Shown here piece after piece: positions 55,216 to 61,999 of a stretch of DNA of 64,000 bases (its first letter is position 1; each line of letters starts with the position of its first letter). A program made the position numbers and the translations under genes. The stretch is from an uncultured Bacteroidales bacterium (GTDB lineage: Bacteria; Bacteroidota; Bacteroidia; Bacteroidales; UBA932), in contig UQYV01000009.1 in the NCBI GenBank assembly GCA_900545245.1, positions 1 through 64,000 of the forward strand, in the 5' to 3' direction. Under the pieces are notes generated by a model. The model searched no databases, was not told where the DNA came from, and was given only the letters and a program-made list of their open reading frames with translations.

Positions 55216-56826
55216 ATGAAACGCCATCCAGCACTTGTTGCTCTGATTTCCTTTTTAGCCCTCTTCTCCTGCACGAGTGGCAATCTCACTCCTGAGGTTC
55301 CACCGCAAGAACAGCCGGAAGAGAAACCGACTGAAAAGCCCGAGGAAAAACCGGAGGAAAAGCCGAAGGCAACTGAGCTCACACTCCTCTTTACCAACGA
55401 TGTCCACAGCCAGATTCTGCCTACGGACCTTAATGCCAGCTACAATGCCAATCGCGGCGGGCTCGCGCGAATCAAAGTGCTTGCAGACAGCGTGAGGACG
55501 GCGGACAGGGCGGTGCTCCTTTGCGATGCAGGGGATTTCGTGCAGGGGTCATATTACTTCACGGTTTTAGGCGGTGACGTGGAAATGATGGCTCAAAAAG
55601 AATTGGGCTATGACATCAAGACCATCGGCAATCACGAATTTGACAAGAAAATGACTGGGCTCGGCAAGATGTTGGCTCTCAATGACATTCCGACTGTGAG
55701 CAGCAATCTCAAATTCGTGAATACCTCTCTTGCTCCGAGAATCGAGGAGAGCCGGATGCTTGAACTTGAAGGGCTGAAAATCGGATTCATCGGTCTGAAT
55801 GTGCGGTTGGAGGGTCTTGTAGACCCGAATTCCTGTGTGGGAGTGGAATATGAATATCCTCTCAGACGTGCCGAAAACCTGGCGAAAGAACTGAAAGACA
55901 AGGGAGCGGATATGGTGATTGCCCTCTCTCATCTGGGTTATGCCGCAAACTCCGCAGCCAAATATTACGACCGCGGTATCGCCTTGAATACCAAGAGTAT
56001 AGATATGATTATCGGTGGTCATTCCCACACATTTCTCAATCGCCCCGACTATGTGCAGAACCTCGATGGAAGGCTTGTCCCGATTGTCCAGACAGGCAGC
56101 AAGGGGGTTTGCCTTGGCTATATGAAAGTCTCGCTCAAAGAAGACGGGACATTCGGATGGAACTATCGCCTGATTCCGGTGGACAAGCGGTTGGACCCAA
56201 GAATCGACCCTGTCTTTGCCGGACAGATTGAAAACTATTCGACGCAGCTCGACAGAGCTATGGGCGAAGTTCTTGCGCAATGTCCTGTCAAACTGCGCAA
56301 AGGATTTCCACAAGGTACGCTTTCAAATTTCACGGCTGACGCGATGGTTGAAATGTGCGAAACAGAGTTCGGAGTGCGTCCGGATTTCGCGCTCTACAAC
56401 AATGGCGGAATCCGTGCCGAGATGACAAAAGGAGATGTGACCCGCGGAGACATATATAGTATATATCCCTTTGACAACAAACTCACCCTTCTCGAACTCA
56501 ATTCCGAAACTGTCAGACATTTGTTTGAAGCTCTGGCGAAAAGTGGCGGAGAGGCAATCAGTTCAGGAGTAAGGATGAGAGTAAAAGACAATGCACTTTC
56601 ATCCCTCACAATCGGTGGGAAAGAAATAGAGGCGGACAGAGTTTACCGGCTCGCCACAATCAACTATCTTGTTGACTCGAAAAACTCCTTTGGACTGGAT
56701 AATAACCGATCCCGTCGTGAAAGCGACTCGTTCCTCTACGAACTCTTTTCCGATTATGTCAAAAGTCTCGGAGACAGAGGAATCCCTCTGACCGCATCCA
56801 TAGATGAACGGATTGTGATTGAGTAG
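55216..56826 (+). CDS. 5'-nucleotidase/UDP-sugar hydrolase-family lipoprotein
   Basis: A 536-residue lipoprotein (lipobox FSCT, Cys19) with a Pro/Glu/Lys-rich linker (about 30-55) that would hold it away from the membrane. The N-terminal metallophosphatase domain shows LLFTNDVHSQ, CDAGDFVQGS, TIGNHEFD and IGGHSHTF, giving the two-metal site. The C-terminal 5'-nucleotidase domain has LSNFTADAM, FALYNNGGIRAEM and DIYSIYPFDNKL. It splits nucleotides or UDP-sugars outside the cytoplasm. Many Bacteroidota encode the two domains as separate genes; here they are one. The gene stands alone with its own promoter, divergent from cstA. Confidence 0.92.
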   Translation: MKRHPALVALISFLALFSCTSGNLTPEVPPQEQPEEKPTEKPEEKPEEKPKATELTLLFTNDVHSQILPTDLNASYNANRGGLARIKVLADSVRTADRAVLLCDAGDFVQGSYYFTVLGGDVEMMAQKELGYDIKTIGNHEFDKKMTGLGKMLALNDIPTVSSNLKFVNTSLAPRIEESRMLELEGLKIGFIGLNVRLEGLVDPNSCVGVEYEYPLRRAENLAKELKDKGADMVIALSHLGYAANSAAKYYDRGIALNTKSIDMIIGGHSHTFLNRPDYVQNLDGRLVPIVQTGSKGVCLGYMKVSLKEDGTFGWNYRLIPVDKRLDPRIDPVFAGQIENYSTQLDRAMGEVLAQCPVKLRKGFPQGTLSNFTADAMVEMCETEFGVRPDFALYNNGGIRAEMTKGDVTRGDIYSIYPFDNKLTLLELNSETVRHLFEALAKSGGEAISSGVRMRVKDNALSSLTIGGKEIEADRVYRLATINYLVDSKNSFGLDNNRSRRESDSFLYELFSDYVKSLGDRGIPLTASIDERIVIE

Positions 56827-56883
56827 AATAGGTTTTCTTATCCCAACAAGGCTTGTCGTTGTCTTCGAATTAATAGAATTGTT

Positions 56884-57852
56884 ATGAGACGTTTGTTTCT
56901 TATTTGGGGAATTTTCTTTTGTGCTCAAGCTGTTAACGCCCAAGATATTCCTCCTATGGGTAAATCTATGGGCCGTTCTACTTCTTTCAGTTTTGAATCC
57001 ATGAAGGAGAACAAGGCAGAAGGTCTTGATTTAGACTCTTTGTCATTTGTCAATACTTCGTGGAAAATCACCGAACTCGAAAGAGGTGCTCAGGCTATGT
57101 ATGCACAAGTGCCGATGTTCTATTCGACCCAAAGCATCTGTGTGGTCAAATATCCTATGAAGAAGTTCAAGACAGAGATATTGAACAGACCGGAACTGCA
57201 ATCCGGCAAGCTGAGCGAAATCGCGGAGGAAGTCGGAGCCTCTTTTGCTGTCAATGCCGGATATTTTCATATGAAGGAGATGGTTTTGTCTGTATATTTT
57301 CGCGAAGGACGGCAGCAAATGGGATATACCCATCCTACAGAACTCTATCGTGTGGATGGCCTTGTGGGCTTCAAGGATCGCAAAGGCAAATATGCAAAGA
57401 TGGAGATGGTGACAGACACTACGAAATATGGCCTTGTAAGCCAAGACTGGTATTCTGCTATGGCTTCAGGTCCAATGCTGATTCTTGACGGGGAGATTGT
57501 TGTCCCTTTGTTGACGGGCGATAAAACTGACACAGCAAATGATACCGGTTACTCGTCTTCCCAATTCTACGACAGGAGGCATCCGCGTACCGCTTTTGGA
57601 TGGGACGATGAAGGTAATGCCTACTTGGTGGCAATTGATGGCCGTTTCCGTGGGCTGGCAGATGGAGCAAGCATATATGAGACAGCATATATCTGCCATC
57701 TGCTGGGAATGACCAACGCGATAAATCTTGATGGCGGCGGCTCTACGACTCTTTGGACCAGGAAAACAGGAATTATCAATCACCCGTCTGACAACAGAAA
57801 GTTCGATCACCAAGGAGAACGACCGATTCCGAATATGATAATTGTAAAATAA
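56884..57852 (+). CDS. Phosphodiester glycosidase (NAGPA) family protein
   Basis: A 322-residue exported protein; the signal peptide ends at VNAQ. The fold is that of PF09992, named for the mammalian enzyme that uncovers mannose-6-phosphate. Typical parts are FAVNAGYFHM near residue 118, SGPMLILDGEIV, HPRTAFGWDDEGNAYLVAIDGR, and AINLDGGGSTTLW toward the end. These enzymes cut sugar-phosphodiester bonds, as in capsules or teichoic-like polymers. It follows the 5'-nucleotidase gene by 57 bases on the same strand, so a joint role in releasing phosphate or sugar is possible. Confidence 0.88.
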   Translation: MRRLFLIWGIFFCAQAVNAQDIPPMGKSMGRSTSFSFESMKENKAEGLDLDSLSFVNTSWKITELERGAQAMYAQVPMFYSTQSICVVKYPMKKFKTEILNRPELQSGKLSEIAEEVGASFAVNAGYFHMKEMVLSVYFREGRQQMGYTHPTELYRVDGLVGFKDRKGKYAKMEMVTDTTKYGLVSQDWYSAMASGPMLILDGEIVVPLLTGDKTDTANDTGYSSSQFYDRRHPRTAFGWDDEGNAYLVAIDGRFRGLADGASIYETAYICHLLGMTNAINLDGGGSTTLWTRKTGIINHPSDNRKFDHQGERPIPNMIIVK

Positions 57853-57978
57853 GTGGGACACCATTAACTTCAACAATTTGCATATCTTTGTGGTCTATAT
57901 TTTTTCTCATAAATCTGATACAAATTTAGTCCGACTTATTTTTTAACGCTTACTAAATAATCTGAAATAATCGAATAT

Positions 57979-59100
57979 ATGGAAAAAGAAAAGACGAATC
58001 TCAGCAATGGCAGACTGCTGTCGATTGACGCACTGCGCGGTTTCGATATGCTTTTTATAATGGGAATCAGCGGAATCATCGTCGGCATCTGTTCGCTCTT
58101 TCCGGGCGGAGAGGGCTGTTGGCTCGCGAGTCAGATGGGGCACGTGAAATGGGAGGGATTCCACCACCACGACACCATCTTTGCCCTCTTTCTCTTCATT
58201 TCCGGAATGACTTTTCCGTTTTCACTCGCCAAAAAGAGGGAGAAGGGCGTGGGTCAAAAACACATTGTTCTCGACATCCTGCGCAGGGGAGCCATACTCG
58301 TCCTCCTCGGAATGGTCTATAACGGTCTGCTCCAGTTCAACTTCTCCACAGCAAGGTTTCCGAGCGTGCTTGGAAGAATCGGTATTGCCTGGGCTCTTGC
58401 AGCCCTACTGTATTGCTACACAGGGAAAAAGACCCAATGGGGGATTGTGCTTGGGATTCTTATCGGCTACTATTTTCTCCTGCGTTTCACAATCGCTCCC
58501 GACGCCCCCGTGGGTGCGGGCCCATTCTCAAAGGAAGGCAATATCGCCTATTATATCGACCGCCAGCTACTCGGAGCCCACGCCTACAACCAATACGGCG
58601 ACCCTGAAGGCCTGCTCGGCACCATCCCTGCAATGGTTACGGCTCTTTTGGGAATGTTTACCGGACGCTATGTGAGAGAATCTTCCGACTCGGGAAACAA
58701 AAAAACAGTGAAAATGCTCGTTGCAGCAGCCCTTATGGGAGGAACTGCAGCGCTGTGGTCAATCTGGTTTCCGGTGATTAAGATGTTGTGGACCAGTACT
58801 TTCGTTCTTGCGGCGGCCGCCTATTCCCTCGGTCTTTTCGCCATTTTCTACTACTGCATCGACGTCCGCGGCTGGACCAGAGGAATCCTGTTCCTCCAAG
58901 TCATAGGAATGAACTCAATCACCATCTATCTCGCCCAACGAATTTTCAGTTTCAGACCGATCTCCAAATTCTTCCTCGGCGGTCTTGCAAGCCTTTGCCC
59001 TGAGACCCTCGGAGTCCTGATTATCAGCATTGGAGAATTCGCTGCAGCCTGGTACTTCCTCTACTTCCTCTACAAGCACAAGTGCTTCCTGAAAGTCTGA
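57979..59100 (+). CDS. DUF5009/HGSNAT-like membrane acyltransferase
   Basis: A 373-residue inner-membrane protein with about 10 hydrophobic segments. The opening RLLSIDALRGFDMLFIMG and HVKWEGFHHHDTIFALFLFISG block match the heparan-alpha-glucosaminide N-acetyltransferase-like family (PF07786/DUF5009), with the likely catalytic His in the HHHD stretch. Further on, RGAILVLLGMVYNG and IGMNSITIYLAQRI are family segments. These proteins move acetyl groups across the membrane to sugars. Upstream lies a lone TATCTTTG box (57883-57890) and a TTTAGT/TTACTAAA pair (57925-57957). A role in acetylating imported or surface glycan is plausible. Confidence 0.87.
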   Translation: MEKEKTNLSNGRLLSIDALRGFDMLFIMGISGIIVGICSLFPGGEGCWLASQMGHVKWEGFHHHDTIFALFLFISGMTFPFSLAKKREKGVGQKHIVLDILRRGAILVLLGMVYNGLLQFNFSTARFPSVLGRIGIAWALAALLYCYTGKKTQWGIVLGILIGYYFLLRFTIAPDAPVGAGPFSKEGNIAYYIDRQLLGAHAYNQYGDPEGLLGTIPAMVTALLGMFTGRYVRESSDSGNKKTVKMLVAAALMGGTAALWSIWFPVIKMLWTSTFVLAAAAYSLGLFAIFYYCIDVRGWTRGILFLQVIGMNSITIYLAQRIFSFRPISKFFLGGLASLCPETLGVLIISIGEFAAAWYFLYFLYKHKCFLKV

Positions 59101-59107
59101 TGTTGCT

Positions 59108-59138
59108 CTCGCGGGAACCATAGAGTTTGACCCGCGAG
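59108..59138. terminator. Hairpin between convergent genes
   Basis: CTCGCGGG and CCCGCGAG form a perfect 8-bp stem with a 15-base loop, 8 bases after the acyltransferase stop codon. There is no strong U-tract, so termination is probable but not certain. Confidence 0.5.
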
Positions 59139-59184
59139 GCACATTGGGACATTTTAGTCCTTCTCTGCTATTTATCGGATTGGT

Positions 59185-59787
59185 TTAGAACCTGAAAACA
59201 AGTCCGACGCCGTTGTCTGTCGGGGCGAGATTGAGGGAATATTGTGAATTGGCGTAGTTGCTGTTGTAGGCATTTGCGGCACGGCGCATACGGTTCTGGC
59301 CGACGATGTAGAGCGGGATACCGGCTCCCAGAAGACAAACTCCTGTTGTGGTCATAAGAGCTCCACTTGTTGTCGCCAATATACCCAGAACGTCACTTCC
59401 GTAATACTCGCCATCGTTTCTTATTGCTGTGTTAGCCATTGAGATTGCTCCTATGGTGAGTGCCAATATGCCGACTCCGGTTGTCACCGAACCTCCGATG
59501 ATGAGTCCCTTTCCGGTTCTGCGCATTCTCTGTCCGCCGATAGCCGAATTGTAGATGTAGGCTGGGAACAATGCCGCCATATCCTGAGCCGAAAGCACTC
59601 TGCCGCCCAACATCAGATAGCCCTGGTCGTAAACCACTTCGTTGCCGTGCCTTATGCCGGTGCTATTGTTTGCAGCGCTTCCTGTGGCGTCAATTGTCTG
59701 AGTCTCATTAACATACTGCGCAGAGGCAGTCACGGAGAAAACCATTCCGAGAATCATCGTGAGAACCACGATTGTGATTTTTTTCAT
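59185..59787 (-). CDS. Unrecognised small exported protein
   Basis: A 200-residue protein with a signal peptide ending SASAQ. The middle carries two glycine/alanine-rich hydrophobic stretches (GLIIGGSVTTGVGILALTIG and a second near residues 130-157) flanked by basic RMRRTGK and NRMRRA motifs. The C-terminus (YSLNLAPTDNGVGLVFRF) ends in Phe like an outer-membrane beta-strand. The pattern is seen in small Bacteroidota envelope proteins of unknown role. It faces away from the DNPH1-like gene; a 6-bp dyad (59823-59837) lies between them. Confidence 0.68.
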   Translation of the reverse strand: MKKITIVVLTMILGMVFSVTASAQYVNETQTIDATGSAANNSTGIRHGNEVVYDQGYLMLGGRVLSAQDMAALFPAYIYNSAIGGQRMRRTGKGLIIGGSVTTGVGILALTIGAISMANTAIRNDGEYYGSDVLGILATTSGALMTTTGVCLLGAGIPLYIVGQNRMRRAANAYNSNYANSQYSLNLAPTDNGVGLVFRF

Positions 59788-59935
59788 ATAGTTCAGTCGT
59801 TTTTTTGTTTAACTTTCCACTGCGCATCGCAGATGCGTGCGAAATTAGTGAAAATTTTCGAAAAGAATGTCAAATCCTGCCGCCAAATTGCGGAAAAAGG
59901 CTAATTTTGTCCGTCAAACCAAAATTTGTCGAAAA

Positions 59936-60343
59936 ATGAAGAAAGTCTATTTTGCCGGTTCCATTCGGGGAGGAAGGGAAGATGCCGGATTATACCGCCG
60001 CCTTATTCAATACATCCAAAAAGATAACATCGTCCTCACAGAACACATCGGCGACCTTTCGCTAAGCAAAACCGAATCCTTGGGCGACAGTGCCATCTAC
60101 GAACAGGACACCGCCTGGCTTCGCGAATCCGACCTCGTAATCGCCGAATGTTCAACACCTTCGCTCGGAGTAGGCTACGAACTCGCATACGCCGAAGCCC
60201 ACGGCATACCGGTCCACATCTTCTACAACCATTCCCGCACACAGCTCTCAGCGATGTTAAAAGGCGACAGCTATTTCCAAATCCACCCCTACACCCGGGA
60301 AGAAGAAATCTACTCCCTCCTCGACACTATCTTTCACCCCTGA
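59936..60343 (+). CDS. DNPH1/RCL-like 2'-deoxynucleoside 5'-phosphate N-hydrolase
   Basis: A 135-residue cytoplasmic enzyme of the nucleoside deoxyribosyltransferase fold. The start at 59936 gives the exact family N-terminus, VYFAGSIRGGRED (4-16). Other conserved parts are VLTEHIGD, YEQDTAWL with Asp58, and PSLGVGYELAYA with Glu82, the expected nucleophile. The whole sequence parallels human DNPH1, which removes modified bases such as 5-hydroxymethyluracil from dUMP. A TAATTTTG box (59902-59909) lies upstream. It is convergent with the ATPase gene, with only 10 bases between stops, and is near a Nudix gene, so nucleotide-pool cleaning is a likely theme. Confidence 0.85.
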   Translation: MKKVYFAGSIRGGREDAGLYRRLIQYIQKDNIVLTEHIGDLSLSKTESLGDSAIYEQDTAWLRESDLVIAECSTPSLGVGYELAYAEAHGIPVHIFYNHSRTQLSAMLKGDSYFQIHPYTREEEIYSLLDTIFHP

Positions 60344-60353
60344 GGCCTTCAAT

Positions 60354-61487
60354 TTACTTGGCGAAAAACACATTTTTGAGCCAGTATTCGTACACCGGGT
60401 CTTCGAATGAGTATATTTTACCAAAATCATCAAGTATGTCCATAGAAACCAAAGCTTTCCGAGCACGAGAGATTTCGGTGGTGGATTTCAGACCATAACG
60501 CGACATCGTCTCTCTTGACGACAGCGATCTCTCCTTATTTACCATCGCGTGTAGTAGGTTTTGTTGCGGAATCGTCAGCGTCAGCGTCAAGGCGCGATTC
60601 AGTTCTCCAAGTTGTCGAAGTAAATCTTCAAATGCTTCGTGGATGATTTCGCAGCTGCAAGGAGAGTCAATCGTGTGAAACCAAACAAGTTGGGATAATT
60701 GTTGGACATAATATGGATTATTGTCGACGAGTGATACAATTTCCTTGCATTGTTCCCTATTTATAGTTTTTCCGGTTTTGGTGAACTCCCTGATAATAAA
60801 ATCCGGCCAAAAGGCCTCATCAATTTTCTCAAGAAAATAAACTGCCCCAAATTTATAGAATGGCATCGATGATTTGCCGAAAACTTCAATCATCATATGT
60901 CTCCTACTTCCAAAAAGACAATAGGAAACACTTTGTTGGAGTTGCCATTTTGCTCGTAAATTCGCCTGAAAAGCACGTGGATTATTGAATTCTCCAATTT
61001 GTTGAAATTCATCGATGCAGATAACGATTTTTATTCCCCTGTCTTTGGCAATTTTTTCCGGTAATTCAAGAATTTCGTCTGAGCTCATTTGAGGCTCTTT
61101 AATCTGAAATTGTATAGACATAGGGGCAGCGGCTTCACCAAAGCTTATTCCCGAAATGATAGCTGATGCATATTTCTTGATGAAAGAAAGGATGTTGTCT
61201 GCAGTGCCTGCAGTCTGCCGCAAGATCTCGGTCGCAAATTTTTCATAAAACTCTTTTTCTGTCCTGACGTTGAAGATGTCAATAAAAACAATTTTCAATT
61301 TCGGGTCTTCTGCCGTGGCTTTCCCGGCCGCCTTGTGAACCAAAGAAGTCTTGCCCCAACGTCTTGGCGAAATCAGAATTGTGTTTGTGAGACTCTTGAA
61401 GTTTTCCGCCAATCGTTCCGTATCATTTTCTCTGTCAATGAAGTTGTGGCCTTCTGCCACTCGTCCAAAAATAAATGGAGCCGCCAT
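60354..61487 (-). CDS. Archaeal-type AAA ATPase (PF01637-like)
   Basis: A 377-residue cytoplasmic ATPase. Walker A is SPRRWGKT (40-47) and Walker B VICIDEFQ (155-162). After an arginine-rich FGSRRHMM segment comes a helical lid with DNNPYYVQQLSQLVW, and a C-terminal winged-helix-like domain (about 300-370, ETMSRYGLKSTTEISRARKAL) that may bind DNA. The family is a relative of the DUF4143 ATPases and is also of unproved function. Its promoter is enclosed in a 19-bp perfect inverted repeat (61489-61548). It shows the same pattern as the two other lone ATPases in this window. Confidence 0.88.
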   Translation of the reverse strand: MAAPFIFGRVAEGHNFIDRENDTERLAENFKSLTNTILISPRRWGKTSLVHKAAGKATAEDPKLKIVFIDIFNVRTEKEFYEKFATEILRQTAGTADNILSFIKKYASAIISGISFGEAAAPMSIQFQIKEPQMSSDEILELPEKIAKDRGIKIVICIDEFQQIGEFNNPRAFQANLRAKWQLQQSVSYCLFGSRRHMMIEVFGKSSMPFYKFGAVYFLEKIDEAFWPDFIIREFTKTGKTINREQCKEIVSLVDNNPYYVQQLSQLVWFHTIDSPCSCEIIHEAFEDLLRQLGELNRALTLTLTIPQQNLLHAMVNKERSLSSRETMSRYGLKSTTEISRARKALVSMDILDDFGKIYSFEDPVYEYWLKNVFFAK

Positions 61488-61488
61488 A

Positions 61489-61548
61489 ATGTTACAAATT
61501 TTGATACAAAAATAAGAACATTTTTTGATGTATCAAAATTTGTAACAT
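61489..61548. promoter_or_regulatory. 19-bp perfect inverted repeat around the ATPase promoter
   Basis: ATGTTACAAATTTTGATAC (61489-61507) is mirrored exactly at 61530-61548, with 22 bases between. The minus-strand promoter sits inside: TTTG (61537-61534), 19 bases, TATTTTTG (61514-61507). One arm covers the -33 element, the other the start site and first leader bases. The outer arm touches the Nudix stop codon. Confidence 0.85.
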
Positions 61549-61940
61549 CAATTCCTCAATTCCTCTTCGATGAGCGGGATGAGTTCTTTGTCGGCGGGCA
61601 GCCAGGCAACCGAGCGGAGCGAATCGGCTGTGAGCCAGCGGGCTGCCTCGTGTTCCCGAAGGTGAAGGTCGCCCCGGACGATAGAGCAGACGAAGCAATC
61701 CATTGAAAGATGAAAAGTGGGGTAGTCCCATTCTACAGTCGTAAGCAAGCGTCCCACAGCCACTTCAGTCTCCAGCTCCTCCATAATCTCCCGCCTGAGC
61801 GCCGCCTCGGGGCTTTCTCCCTCCTCAATCTTCCCGCCCGGAAACTCCCACCCGTCCTTAAACTCCCCATAACCTCTCTGAGTGGCGAAAACCTTCCCGT
61901 CCTCAATTATAATCGCTGCAACTACTCTGATTGTTTTCAT
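61548..61940 (-). CDS. Nudix (MutT-like) nucleoside triphosphate pyrophosphohydrolase
   Basis: A 130-residue hydrolase. The Nudix box GX5EX7REUXEEXGU is seen as GGKIEEGESPEAALRREIMEEL (about 36-57), with the metal-binding Glu residues intact. The sequence resembles (deoxy)NTP pyrophosphatases that remove oxidised nucleotides. I use the ATG at 61940; a TTG nine bases upstream also fits. It follows the helicase gene by 59 bases on the same strand, and small MutT proteins and DUF3427 helicases are often neighbours, so one operon is likely. Confidence 0.92.
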   Translation of the reverse strand: MKTIRVVAAIIIEDGKVFATQRGYGEFKDGWEFPGGKIEEGESPEAALRREIMEELETEVAVGRLLTTVEWDYPTFHLSMDCFVCSIVRGDLHLREHEAARWLTADSLRSVAWLPADKELIPLIEEELRN

Positions 61941-61999
61941 ATTTTTCAATTTCTTCAGTTTTCAATTCGCAAAGTTACCATTCTTTTCAGCTTTCTCAA

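Noticed and set aside
57883..57890. Firm promoter for the acyltransferase gene
   Set aside because: TATCTTTG is a good -7 box but no -33 element is seen at 19-21 bases, so I mention it only in the gene entry.
61489..61548. Insertion-sequence ends or a terminator for the Nudix gene
   Set aside because: Nothing but the promoter lies between the arms, there is no transposase, and the A/T-rich stem has a 22-base loop with no clean U-tract.
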